The position numbers and the translations under genes were made by a program. This document shows positions 49,163-57,179 of a stretch of 57,179 bases of DNA, piece by piece. Location: positions 1-57,179 of the forward strand of contig JAATGU010000027.1 of the NCBI GenBank assembly GCA_015654535.1. Direction: 5' to 3'. Origin of the DNA: Bacteroidales bacterium. Its GTDB lineage: Bacteria > Bacteroidota > Bacteroidia > Bacteroidales > Bacteroidaceae. Under the pieces are notes generated by a model, which saw only the letters and a program-made list of their open reading frames with translations, did no database searches and was not told the DNA's origin. Within the stretch, counting starts at the first letter, position 1, and each line of letters starts with the position of its first letter.

Positions 49163-50461
49163 TTAATCAACACATTCGTCAGCATCATATCCACCCATTT
49201 CACGAAGATTATTCTTCAAAATGGTGAATTGCTGGAATAGGTCATGAACGGGTTTATGTTCAAAATCATGCATTGGGCTTTTCAGATAGAATGATAGCCA
49301 GTCTTGAATTCCGCTACGTCCTGCACGAGCTGCTAGGTCAGAAAGAAGAACAAGATCGAGCAATAATGGAGCTGCAAGGATTGAATCTTTGCAAAGGAAA
49401 TCTACTTTAATCTGCATTGGATACCCCATCCATCCAAAGATATCAATATTATCCCATCCTTCTTTATCATCATTACGTGGAGGATAATAGTTGATACGCA
49501 CTTTGTGGAAGATATCGCTATAAAGTTCTGGATGTTCCTTACCATCAAGTATAGTCTCAATCACAGAAAGTTTGCTTACCTCTTTTGTTTTGAAAGAATC
49601 TGGATCATCCAGAACTTCTCCGTCTCTGTTTCCTAATATATTTGTTGAAAACCATCCGCGGAGTCCAAGCATACGGGTTTTCAGCATCGGGGCAAGTACA
49701 GTTTTCATCATTGTTTGTCCTGTCTTGAAGTCCTTACCAGAAATAGGCACATTCATTTTTTTAGAAAATTCCCACATAGCAGGAGTATCTACGCATAAAT
49801 TTGGTGCTCCCATAATGAATGGATACCCTTCTGCAATCGCAGCGTAAGCATAGCACATACTTGGAGATACCTTTTCTGTCTTATTTTCTTTCATTGCTTT
49901 TTCCAGAAGAGCTAGGCTCATATGTTCATCACATAAAGGTAAATAAATTTCAGTACTTGCAGCCCAGATTACAACAATACGTTCGCAATTGTTTGCAGCC
50001 TTAAAGTTACGGATATCAGCACGTAACTGTTCTGTTAAGTCCCAACGCGAAGCTCCCTGTTTTACATGTGTGCCATGCAAACGTTTAACAAAATTCTGAT
50101 CAAATACCGCAGGCATTGGTTTGATTGCTTCTAATTCATCCTTTACCGGATTAATATCTTTTTCTTTTAAAACTTCAGCATGTATAGCAGATTCATAAGC
50201 ATTTTCAGCAAAGATATCCCATCCCCCAAATACAATGTCGTTTAAATTACTTAAAGGAACGACCTCGCTGATCTTTTTGTATTGCTTGTCTTTTCCTTTT
50301 CCAACACGCATTGTAGCCAATTGTGTTAGTGAGCCTACTGGCTGACCTAATCCTTTACGAACCATCAATGTCCCTACCATAAAGGTGGAAGTGACCGCTC
50401 CTAAACCTACGCATAATACACCTAGTTTCCCAGTTGCCGGTTTTACATTTACTTTTTCCAT
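49163..50461 (-). CDS. ino1: Myo-inositol-phosphate synthase
   Basis: A 432-residue inositol-3-phosphate synthase. The N-terminal Rossmann region LGVLCVGLGAVTSTFMVGT binds NAD. Later blocks (WDIFAENAYESA, NCERIVVIWAASTEI, ISGKDFKTGQTMMKT, RGWFSTNILGNRDGEVL) are characteristic, with the lysine-rich active-site stretch KDFKTGQT. It converts glucose-6-phosphate to inositol phosphate, the head group for inositol lipids. As the last gene of the leftward cluster it follows the HAD phosphatase by 54 bases and ends in a strong terminator. Confidence 0.95.
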   Translation of the reverse strand: MEKVNVKPATGKLGVLCVGLGAVTSTFMVGTLMVRKGLGQPVGSLTQLATMRVGKGKDKQYKKISEVVPLSNLNDIVFGGWDIFAENAYESAIHAEVLKEKDINPVKDELEAIKPMPAVFDQNFVKRLHGTHVKQGASRWDLTEQLRADIRNFKAANNCERIVVIWAASTEIYLPLCDEHMSLALLEKAMKENKTEKVSPSMCYAYAAIAEGYPFIMGAPNLCVDTPAMWEFSKKMNVPISGKDFKTGQTMMKTVLAPMLKTRMLGLRGWFSTNILGNRDGEVLDDPDSFKTKEVSKLSVIETILDGKEHPELYSDIFHKVRINYYPPRNDDKEGWDNIDIFGWMGYPMQIKVDFLCKDSILAAPLLLDLVLLSDLAARAGRSGIQDWLSFYLKSPMHDFEHKPVHDLFQQFTILKNNLREMGGYDADECVD

Positions 50462-50515
50462 AATTACAATTCTTTTTTAGCTCACAGGCTAATTGTTATC
50501 TATTTTAAGCTCTAA

Positions 50516-51232
50516 TTATAATAAATCAGTTAATTGTGTTAAATCAGTGATAATGGCATCTGGTACAGAATCATCTGTATTTTCTTCCCATCCTTCTCCT
50601 TTAAGCCAGATAGTTCGGCAACCCGCAGCCTTTGCCGGGACGATATCTTTTGAATAAGAATCGCCGACAACGACTGTTTCGTATGCCTCCATTTTTAGCG
50701 CACGAACTCCTAAAGTGAAAATTTCCGGATCAGGCTTTCTCACTCCTACGATAGCTGATTCAATAATGCTTTTAAAACTACAAAGTAAGCCAAAGTTTTC
50801 CAGTACTCTGTGAATGTTTCCGTAAAAGTTTGAAACAAGTGTTAAATCATAGGAAAATGATAACTTTTTGACTACTAAAAGAGACTTTTTGACTATTTTA
50901 TTGGCATAGTCATAACATCCTTTAGCTATTTTTTCTGCATATTCGTGAGTCAATGCTGTATCAGGTAAATATCCTTGATGAATAAGATAGATAATTTGGA
51001 CATTTGCTTTGATTAATAAAACATCGTAAAAGTCATGGGATGGCTGAATAAGCGGCTGTAAAGCAAGTGTACGTTCTCCATGTATGTACGCTTCTTTGAA
51101 AATATCCTTGCTTATAGGAATATTTAATTCTTTATATCTATCCCAGAGCACTTCTGACCAATGTTTTCCATTGGTATCAAGTGTACCACCATAGTCGAAT
51201 ATAATTCCTTTTATATTAGTAAACTGTTTCAT
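50516..51232 (-). CDS. HAD-superfamily hydrolase, likely inositol-lipid phosphatase
   Basis: A 238-residue HAD hydrolase with cap domain. Motif I is FDYGGTLDT, with nucleophile D13 but Gly in place of the second Asp usual for phosphatases. Motif II is near LTLVSNFYG, motif III K in GVRKPDPEIF, and motif IV VVVGDSYSKDI. In the homologous Bacteroides inositol-lipid cluster a phosphatase is proposed to remove the phosphate of phosphatidylinositol-phosphate, and this is the best candidate here. It overlaps the upstream flippase-like gene by 4 bases. Confidence 0.83.
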   Translation of the reverse strand: MKQFTNIKGIIFDYGGTLDTNGKHWSEVLWDRYKELNIPISKDIFKEAYIHGERTLALQPLIQPSHDFYDVLLIKANVQIIYLIHQGYLPDTALTHEYAEKIAKGCYDYANKIVKKSLLVVKKLSFSYDLTLVSNFYGNIHRVLENFGLLCSFKSIIESAIVGVRKPDPEIFTLGVRALKMEAYETVVVGDSYSKDIVPAKAAGCRTIWLKGEGWEENTDDSVPDAIITDLTQLTDLL

Positions 51233-52239
51233 TTATTGTCTTTTTGAGAGACTATTTTATTATTATTTATCTTCATAAGCATCATGCCAATAGCAATCCA
51301 TATTAATTCGCGAACCCGGGTAATTAGAGCAGTGTATACTCCATAAGCCCCTGATAGTGCTAACCCTCCGGCTGCTAATGCAAATCCTCCTTCCCTTGCC
51401 CCAAGTTGCATAGGAGAGAAGAAAAAAAGATTTGAAAAGAGCGAAGTGAAAGCAGCGATAAGAAAACATGTTGAGAAACTAACTTCTGAAGTGAGAATAT
51501 TCAGAATGAAATAGATTTCCAAACATCCTATTATTCTAGCAGTAAGTTCAAGAAATAGCGCAGAATAGAAAGTCTTTTTCCGTTGCTGATGTAATTCCGC
51601 TATTTGACTGTCAATCCGTTCCAAAGTCTCTTTTTTTTCTTTTGCAAAACGGATCGCCCATTTTTTCAAGAAAGGTATTTTCTGGAGTAAATAGAGTGCT
51701 TTTACTGCCATCCCATTTTTATATCCTTTGACAAAGAAATAGATAAATAATAGGCAAAAGATTCCAGCGGAAATTAACATAATCCCTATTCCCATGCTCA
51801 CCGGATACAAAAATATATATAGGAATATAGATGAAAGCCAAAAACAAAAATGAGAAAAAATGTGCATAATTACATACAGAATAACTGAAGAGGTGGCTTT
51901 ACTTGTTCCTACATACGGAGCAAGTTCCATAATCCGATAGGGTTCACCACCCATTAGACCGATTGGAGTAGCATAGTTAAGTGCAAATCCAGAGATTGTA
52001 AATTTATATATTTTCAAGAAAGGTACACGATTATCATCGTTATCACGAATAATAAGATACCACGAGAGTGCATTTATCAGATAAATAAATACCCATAAAA
52101 AGACAACTAAAGGTAACCACATTCCAGCTCTTTTCAGATTATTTAAAAGTTCGTCATACTCCATATCAAATGTAAAGAACATAATAACAATGGCGATAAC
52201 TCCAATTAAAAGAAATATATTTCGATAGCTGTTTTTCAC
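51229..52239 (-). CDS. Lysylphosphatidylglycerol-synthase-TM-type flippase-like membrane protein
   Basis: A 336-residue polytopic protein with about eight membrane helices (for example FLLIGVIAIVIMFFTFDM at 10-27 and LPLVVFLWVFIYLINALSW at 43-61). The sequence NYATPIGLMGGEPYRI and the late PMQLGAREGGFALAAGGLAL block are the signature of the LPG_synthase_TM/UPF0104 family, whose members move or modify lipids. In this operon transport of an inositol lipid across the inner membrane is the reasonable inference. Confidence 0.85.
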   Translation of the reverse strand: MKNSYRNIFLLIGVIAIVIMFFTFDMEYDELLNNLKRAGMWLPLVVFLWVFIYLINALSWYLIIRDNDDNRVPFLKIYKFTISGFALNYATPIGLMGGEPYRIMELAPYVGTSKATSSVILYVIMHIFSHFCFWLSSIFLYIFLYPVSMGIGIMLISAGIFCLLFIYFFVKGYKNGMAVKALYLLQKIPFLKKWAIRFAKEKKETLERIDSQIAELHQQRKKTFYSALFLELTARIIGCLEIYFILNILTSEVSFSTCFLIAAFTSLFSNLFFFSPMQLGAREGGFALAAGGLALSGAYGVYTALITRVRELIWIAIGMMLMKINNNKIVSQKDNK

Positions 52240-52250
52240 GTAATAATATA

Positions 52251-53162
52251 TTATGATAATTGATTATATAGTTTTTTACAACATGATTCATGACGCATGA
52301 TCATATATATCAGTAATAGATTAAGCACTGTTATCTCAAAAACAAAATAAATCCATGGTTCATTGATTAGAAGACCAATGAAAAGTACGATTATTCGGGT
52401 GTTGAAAGACAAGATATTCGTGTATGTCATTAAAGGTTTACTAAGAGTTCGAAATTCATCTCTTAAAGATTGGGGTAAGTCCTCTCCATATTTTTCTTTT
52501 GTGGCTTTAAAAAACAATTGGAATTTTGGTGACAATCTTTCTTGAGATATTGTATAATTTTTATAGAAGAAAAGGATTGTTTTTTTTGAGAAATCATGGC
52601 GCCATGATAGCTTTTGATAGACTTTCTTTTGTTGCTCAGAGTTATCAAGTTCACTTCCTGATTTTCCTTTTAGAAAGAAAAGGTGGATGTTCCGGTAATA
52701 ATCTGCCATTGCAGCTTGTTTGCTATGACAGTAACCTGTTACCGCAGCTAATATCCAAATCCAGATGCCCCATCCTTCTGGTGATAGACGTAAACAAAGG
52801 CTGACATAAATTGTAATGAACCAAATATCACCACATACTCCGTCGAGAATGCGTCCTAATTCGGATTTTTGACCAGTGAGGCGAGCTAACTGCCCATCGG
52901 CACTATCATAAGAATTGGCCCATATTAATAAAAAAATGCCGCATAGTGTTGCTTCTATTTCATCAAAATAGAAAAATATACCAGCAGCTATTCCTAAAAA
53001 TATGCTTGCAATAGTTACTGAATTTGGAGAAATACTTAGCTTCTTGAAAAATAATGCCCAATGATATCCTATTGGACGATAAAAATGAATATCAATGAAT
53101 TCTTCTGTATCTAAAGATTTCAGTGACGTTTCCAGCCCTGTTTTGTTATTCTCTTTTTCCAT
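52251..53162 (-). CDS. CDP-alcohol phosphatidyltransferase, likely phosphatidylinositol-phosphate synthase
   Basis: A 303-residue membrane enzyme. The CDP-alcohol phosphotransferase motif reads DSADGQLAR (D86, D89, G90, A93, R94), then G103 and D107, but the last catalytic Asp is D112, one position later than the normal D-x3-D spacing. Several membrane helices follow. Beside inositol-phosphate synthase it most likely joins CDP-diacylglycerol (or another CDP-activated substrate) to inositol phosphate. An amphipathic soluble N-terminus of about 35 residues and a soluble middle segment (about 155-235) are larger than in minimal family members. It overlaps the upstream nucleotidyltransferase gene by 17 bases. 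Confidence 0.87.
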   Translation of the reverse strand: MEKENNKTGLETSLKSLDTEEFIDIHFYRPIGYHWALFFKKLSISPNSVTIASIFLGIAAGIFFYFDEIEATLCGIFLLIWANSYDSADGQLARLTGQKSELGRILDGVCGDIWFITIYVSLCLRLSPEGWGIWIWILAAVTGYCHSKQAAMADYYRNIHLFFLKGKSGSELDNSEQQKKVYQKLSWRHDFSKKTILFFYKNYTISQERLSPKFQLFFKATKEKYGEDLPQSLRDEFRTLSKPLMTYTNILSFNTRIIVLFIGLLINEPWIYFVFEITVLNLLLIYMIMRHESCCKKLYNQLS

Positions 53163-54696
53163 CTTTCATTTTTTTAAGAATTAGAGTGGCAATAGCTTCC
53201 GCTGCTTTGTCGCAACATGGTGCAAAACTGGGCCAATCATTAAAGTCGATAATTCGAATATCCCCTTCAGAAGATACAACGCAATCTCCTCCATAGATGG
53301 GAAGTCCCATCTTTTGTGAGGCTTTTTCACAATATCTTTTTAGTTCGTTTTCAGAGAACGAGTAACCTGTAGCTTCTCCATTGATCACTTCTAAGCCAAA
53401 TTTACTATTAACGGTGGGAGAGGGGTAATACCAGTAAAAGAAATTACTTTCTGCTACGCCGTAGAATTTAACCAGGTCTCCTTTTAAATGCTCATTTACC
53501 ACAGCTATTTTTATGCCTCTCTTGCTAAAATTTTGTAATACTCTTGAAGCTTCTTGCTCTGTTTGCACAAAGCTAACGTCTTCCTTTACCTGAGCATGAC
53601 CATCTCCTCGTTTTATCCAGTATGGATAGGCAGGAGTATCTTGTTCGCCCACTGGTTTCACAGTGGATAAAACAGTACTAAGTGGTGATGGAATCTCCGC
53701 AGAAAGTAGCTGAGCAGTCATTTCCAGCCGACCTCCGTTCCTTATTCCTTTTGGAGAATTGATAATTAGAGCACTTTCTTCTTCTAAGATATCTAAAATA
53801 TCAAGTGTCATTTCATCTCTAGCCATCGTAAAAATGACTGGTGCATACATAGGTTGATCCATAAAATGGCGTTCAGTATAAGTACGTACCCTGCGTCCTC
53901 TTTTCTCTAAATTTTCTTTTACTTTATTAAATATAAGTGCATCACTTCCCGATTTATTTGGAGAAAATTTATCTCCTCTATTTATTCCCACAATAGGAAA
54001 AGGTTCATTCAAAAAGGCTTCAGCTTTAATGATATCTTCTGCATGGTCCACATCCAGAATTTTGCTAAAGGGATAAGCTTTTAGTTTTTTCCCTTCTTCT
54101 ACCAATGCCTGCTGAAATTGTCTCATTCTTGTCATACCTTTATCCATGCAATGTTGTAAAGTGTCTAAACACGAAGGGGACAAACAATAGATCCCTCCCG
54201 ATATATAATTGCATTCAGGCGTTTTTGTATTATGATACCCTGTGATATCAAAAGATTCGTTTGCAGCAATATATAAAGGCTTTTCATCATCCACATAATC
54301 TGTTACAGCCATAAATCCATCTTCTTCAGAGACTTTGAAATTTTCGATAAAAGCAGTGAATTCTGCTTCATCAAAGATTGTATCTACCGTAGTTAGGCAG
54401 AACTTTTCGCCTTTGAGCAGTGGCATCAGCTCATAAAAACTGTGCATTGATCCGGGGGTACTTTTAATCACAACCTCAATCGGATATTTTTTTTGCAACT
54501 CGGCCAAATGTTTTTTGGTCTGTGAGTTTTCATTGTTGATTATAATAGCAATAGAAGTCGCGTCGTTCTTCATAAAAATATCTATAAGACGGTCTATCAT
54601 TGCTATGCCATTAAGAGGCACTAGGGGTTTAGGCAATTGTACGCCTTCTTCAGCCAGCCGAGAACCTTCTCCGGCAGAGATTATAGCAAATTTCAT
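53146..54696 (-). CDS. Nucleotidyltransferase fused to an ATP-grasp domain
   Basis: A 516-residue fusion. The N-terminal half (1-about 225) is a sugar-phosphate nucleotidyltransferase: FAIISAGEGSRLAEEG, then LPKPLVPLNGIAMIDRL, LTTVDTIFD and a late DVDHAEDIIKAE. This part resembles the CTP:inositol-1-phosphate cytidylyltransferase class. The C-terminal half (about 240-516) is ATP-grasp-like: YPYWIKRGDGHAQVKED, VVNEHLKGDLVKFYGVAES, and the metal-binding end RIIDFNDWPSF (D484, N486). The last blocks match the spacing seen in inositol-trisphosphate kinases (ITPK), an inference from memory. In the inositol cluster the fusion could activate or phosphorylate inositol phosphate. It lies 16 bases after pdxA. 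Confidence 0.82.
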   Translation of the reverse strand: MKFAIISAGEGSRLAEEGVQLPKPLVPLNGIAMIDRLIDIFMKNDATSIAIIINNENSQTKKHLAELQKKYPIEVVIKSTPGSMHSFYELMPLLKGEKFCLTTVDTIFDEAEFTAFIENFKVSEEDGFMAVTDYVDDEKPLYIAANESFDITGYHNTKTPECNYISGGIYCLSPSCLDTLQHCMDKGMTRMRQFQQALVEEGKKLKAYPFSKILDVDHAEDIIKAEAFLNEPFPIVGINRGDKFSPNKSGSDALIFNKVKENLEKRGRRVRTYTERHFMDQPMYAPVIFTMARDEMTLDILDILEEESALIINSPKGIRNGGRLEMTAQLLSAEIPSPLSTVLSTVKPVGEQDTPAYPYWIKRGDGHAQVKEDVSFVQTEQEASRVLQNFSKRGIKIAVVNEHLKGDLVKFYGVAESNFFYWYYPSPTVNSKFGLEVINGEATGYSFSENELKRYCEKASQKMGLPIYGGDCVVSSEGDIRIIDFNDWPSFAPCCDKAAEAIATLILKKMKDGKRE

Positions 54697-54712
54697 GAGT
54701 CGTTTTTAGTCT

Positions 54713-55813
54713 TTAAATTTCATCATCAATAGTGTCAAGTTTCAGTTTATCACTGTCATCACGTTTTTCATAATATTGTTTGCGAAGCGGATTCAATCTT
54801 ATCCCTTTTTCGAAACGGCGGTTGCGGAATATATCTATTGCCACATAAATAGCCTGACGAAAAGAGTCTTCAGAAGCCAATCCTTGTCCTGCTATATCAT
54901 AAGCCGTTCCGTGGGCAGGAGAAGTGCGAATAACCGGAAGTCCAGCTGTATAATTTACACCCTGATCCATCGCAATACTTTTAAAAGGAGCTAGTCCTTG
55001 ATCATGATACATAGCTAATACACCATCAAAATGGACAAAGTTTCCTGATCCCATAAATCCATCGGCAGGGTAAGGGCCAAAACATTGAATCCCTTTTTCT
55101 ACCATTTCTTTTATAGCTGGTATAATGATTTCTTCTTCCTCTTTTCCTATCAGTCCATCATCTCCGGCATGAGGATTAAGAGCCAATACTGCAATTCGAG
55201 GCTGTCCAATGCTAAAGTCTTGTTTTAAAGAATGATTGAAGATTATCAACTTTTCCATAATTAGTTCTTTTGTTATGGATTTTGCTATTTCTGACACTGG
55301 AATATGTCCAGTTACTAAAGCCACACGAAAATCATCTTTCATGAGAATCATGAGTGCTTTTTTACCTTCACCCAATTTCTCTTCCAAATATTCTGTGTGA
55401 CCCGGGAAAGAAAAATTTTCAGACTGAATAGTATGTTTATTAATTGGAGCGGTAACAATAATGTCTATTAATCCTGCCTTATATTCTTCTACAGCTTTTT
55501 CTAATGCTTCAAAAGCAGCTTTGCCAGCTTCGGCCGTTGGCTTAGCAATCTCTACTTTTATTTCGTCGTCAGTGCAGTTAACCACACTGAGTTTGTTGTG
55601 AGGAGCTTCTGCAGCAGTATTAATAATACTAAAATTAGTAGATACGCCTAGATTTTTCCGATGATAGGCAGCCACTTTAGGTGAGCCATAAATAATCGGT
55701 GTACAAAGTTCCAACATAGTAGGATCAGAAAAAGTCTTCAAAATCACTTCATATCCTACCCCATTGATATCTCCTTGAGTAATCCCAATCCGTATTTTAT
55801 TATTATCTTCCAT
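54713..55813 (-). CDS. pdxA: 4-hydroxythreonine-4-phosphate dehydrogenase PdxA
   Basis: A 366-residue PdxA of pyridoxal-phosphate synthesis, which oxidises 4-phosphohydroxy-threonine with NAD. Typical blocks are IGITQGDINGVGYEVILK, TAPINKHTIQ, FPGHTEYLEE (metal-binding His), NPHAGDDGLIGKEE, MYHDQGLAPFKSIAMDQGVNYTAG split over two blocks, and RTSPAHGTAYDIAGQG. It is the first gene of the transcript that continues into the inositol-lipid genes, though no functional link is known. Confidence 0.96.
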   Translation of the reverse strand: MEDNNKIRIGITQGDINGVGYEVILKTFSDPTMLELCTPIIYGSPKVAAYHRKNLGVSTNFSIINTAAEAPHNKLSVVNCTDDEIKVEIAKPTAEAGKAAFEALEKAVEEYKAGLIDIIVTAPINKHTIQSENFSFPGHTEYLEEKLGEGKKALMILMKDDFRVALVTGHIPVSEIAKSITKELIMEKLIIFNHSLKQDFSIGQPRIAVLALNPHAGDDGLIGKEEEEIIIPAIKEMVEKGIQCFGPYPADGFMGSGNFVHFDGVLAMYHDQGLAPFKSIAMDQGVNYTAGLPVIRTSPAHGTAYDIAGQGLASEDSFRQAIYVAIDIFRNRRFEKGIRLNPLRKQYYEKRDDSDKLKLDTIDDEI

Positions 55814-55883
55814 TCTTTGGTCTTATGATATATTAGTTTTATTCTCAAAATAAAGAACTAAGGTATAGCTTTTTTTTGAATTA

Positions 55884-56930
55884 TTAAAGTTTTTCATTAT
55901 TTTTCTCTCCTTTCTTTGCTGTAGAGAGCATTCCGCAAGCAGCAAAGATATCTTCACCACGGGACGAACGTATGGTGGAGAAAAGTCCATGAGCTGTGAG
56001 ATAGTCACGAAATTTCACCATCACATCCAATTCCGCTCCCTCTAATTCAACGTTTGGAATGGCATGAAAGCGAATTAGATTCACGCGACAATCTATATTT
56101 TTTAATAATTTTATTAATTCTTTTGCATAAATAAGAGAATCATTTATCCCTTTAAAAACGATATATTCAAAGGAAAGTCGGCGTTGTTTGCTGAAATCAT
56201 AATTTCGAAGTAGTTCTACTATATTTGTAATAGAAAAGGCTCTCTCTGCTGGCATTAGTTCTGCCCGTTGGGAAGGGAAAGGAGAGTGGATACTAATGGC
56301 TAAGTGACAATTACTTTCTTCCACAAACTGTTTTAATCCTTTTCGTAAACCTACAGTAGATACAGTGATTCGTTTGGCACTCCAATTATACCCATAGTCA
56401 GCAGTGAGAATACTTAATGCTTTTAATACTTCTTCTAAATTATCAAGTGGTTCACCCATTCCCATAAACACAATATTCGTTAATTTGTCGCGCTCTGGAA
56501 TGGAATATATCTGATTAAGGATTTGATTTGCTGTGAGATTCGCTGAAAACCCCTGTTTACCAGTCATGCAAAAATGGCAATTCATTTTGCAACCGACTTG
56601 TGAAGAAACACAAAGGGTGGCACGATCATCCTCTGGAATGTATACAGTTTCAATAAAATTACCCTCTGGAGTATGAAATAAGTATTTTATTGTTCCATCT
56701 ATAGAACGCATTGCTTCAACAGGGGTATTGGTACCTATTTCATATTCATTGCCCAACATTTCGCGCTGTTTTAGCGAAAGGTCGGTCATTTCGTTAATAG
56801 AACCTATTTTTTTATTATAGATCCAAGCAGCTATTTGCTTTGCGGCGAATTTTGGCATTCCCAGATTATTGGTTATGTTTTGTAATTCGTTGATTGTCAT
56901 TCCTAAGAGCGATTGCTTACTCATACTCAT
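55884..56930 (-). CDS. rlmN: Dual-specificity rRNA/tRNA methyltransferase RlmN
   Basis: A 348-residue radical-SAM enzyme. The iron-sulfur cysteines are C114, C118 and C121 in CKMNCHFCMTG. GxGEP-like MGMGEPLDN and the catalytic cysteine in GEDIFAACGML are present. It methylates C2 of A2503 in 23S rRNA and A37 in some tRNAs. The start is at 56930 (MSMSKQ); a second ATG 6 bases later is equally possible. The 70-base gap to pdxA has no terminator, so rlmN may be co-transcribed with it. Confidence 0.96.
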   Translation of the reverse strand: MSMSKQSLLGMTINELQNITNNLGMPKFAAKQIAAWIYNKKIGSINEMTDLSLKQREMLGNEYEIGTNTPVEAMRSIDGTIKYLFHTPEGNFIETVYIPEDDRATLCVSSQVGCKMNCHFCMTGKQGFSANLTANQILNQIYSIPERDKLTNIVFMGMGEPLDNLEEVLKALSILTADYGYNWSAKRITVSTVGLRKGLKQFVEESNCHLAISIHSPFPSQRAELMPAERAFSITNIVELLRNYDFSKQRRLSFEYIVFKGINDSLIYAKELIKLLKNIDCRVNLIRFHAIPNVELEGAELDVMVKFRDYLTAHGLFSTIRSSRGEDIFAACGMLSTAKKGEKNNEKL

Positions 56931-56956
56931 GATGGTTGTTCTCTTGTTTCAAGTTA

Positions 56957-56964
56957 CAAAGATA
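56957..56964 (-). promoter_or_regulatory. -7 box of the rlmN promoter
   Basis: On the minus strand TATCTTTG matches TAnnTTTG, 27 bases before the start codon. Confidence 0.6.
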
Positions 56965-57036
56965 ATACAATTCATAGATTATTGTATTATTTTTGTCCTT
57001 CCTTTGTAATTATTATAGCAGTCGTAGATATTCATT

Positions 57037-57072
57037 AAAAAAGAGAACCTAAAAAATTAGATTCTCTTTTTT
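57037..57072. terminator. Terminator after tRNA-Gly
   Basis: A 16-bp stem with one mismatch (AAAAAAGAGAACCTAA at 57037-57052 with TTAGATTCTCTTTTTT at 57057-57072) directly follows the minus-strand tRNA and has T-runs on both strands. Confidence 0.8.
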
Positions 57073-57074
57073 AA

Positions 57075-57150
57075 TGGAGCGGAAGACGGGACTCAAACCC
57101 GCGACCCTCAGCTTGGAAGGCTAATGCTCTATCAACTGAGCTACTTCCGC
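57075..57150 (-). tRNA. tRNA-Gly(TCC)
   Basis: Read on the minus strand, a complete 76-base cloverleaf including encoded CCA. The acceptor stem is GCGGAAG/CTTCCGC with discriminator T. The D arm is GCTC-AGTTGATA-GAGC, the anticodon arm TTAGC-CTTCCAA-GCTGA with anticodon TCC, and the T arm GCGGG-TTTGAGT-CCCGT. It decodes GGA/GGG glycine codons. Confidence 0.96.
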
Positions 57151-57179
57151 AAAAAGATTGTGGGCAAAGATGGATTCGA

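Overview
The window looks like a chromosome segment of a Bacteroides-type member of the Bacteroidales. The evidence is low G+C with A/T-rich spacers, repeated TAnnTTTG -7 promoter boxes, a hybrid two-component regulator inside a carbohydrate locus, a roughly 1,100-residue SecA, and an inositol-lipid gene cluster of the kind known in gut Bacteroides. Two proteins end in type IX secretion (T9SS) sorting domains. Most gut Bacteroides lack that system, so an environmental or less typical species is possible.

Left third (1-26,000): a polysaccharide utilisation region. Two genes on the minus strand encode secreted proteins with T9SS tails: a PL1-like pectate lyase with a LamG module, and a beta-strand-rich protein. 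Rightward runs a compact series: GH2, GH106 alpha-L-rhamnosidase, SGNH sialate-O-acetylesterase-like enzyme, DUF5703 enzyme, second GH2, hybrid two-component regulator, and a beta-helix plus TIM-barrel-like protein. The rhamnosidase, pectate lyase and esterase together suggest a rhamnose-containing pectin such as a rhamnogalacturonan. No SusC/SusD pair is present, so uptake must be encoded elsewhere or the locus is incomplete.

Middle (26,100-38,800): an ECF sigma factor with a tiny FecR-like anti-sigma domain protein, then mazG and valS (divergent), an unusual phased palindromic repeat after valS, an acidic hypothetical protein and a TPR lipoprotein. A leftward envelope operon follows: coaX - outer-membrane barrel - lptC - CNNM/CBS protein - ppiD.

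Right (38,900-57,150): a rightward series of exosortase, Lnb-type lipoprotein N-acyltransferase, alkaline-phosphatase-fold protein that has lost its active site, and secA. Leftward are a receiver-less sigma-54 activator - lptE - TPR-like protein - secG operon, and rlmN - pdxA followed by the inositol-lipid cluster (nucleotidyltransferase/ATP-grasp fusion, CDP-alcohol phosphatidyltransferase, flippase-like protein, HAD phosphatase, myo-inositol-phosphate synthase). A tRNA-Gly(TCC) gene closes the window.

The features most worth following up are the pseudo-phosphatase coupled to Lnb, the NTP-transferase/ATP-grasp fusion with an inositol-kinase-like signature, the shifted catalytic Asp in its partner phosphatidyltransferase, the soluble FecR fragment, and the 23-bp-phased palindromes downstream of valS.
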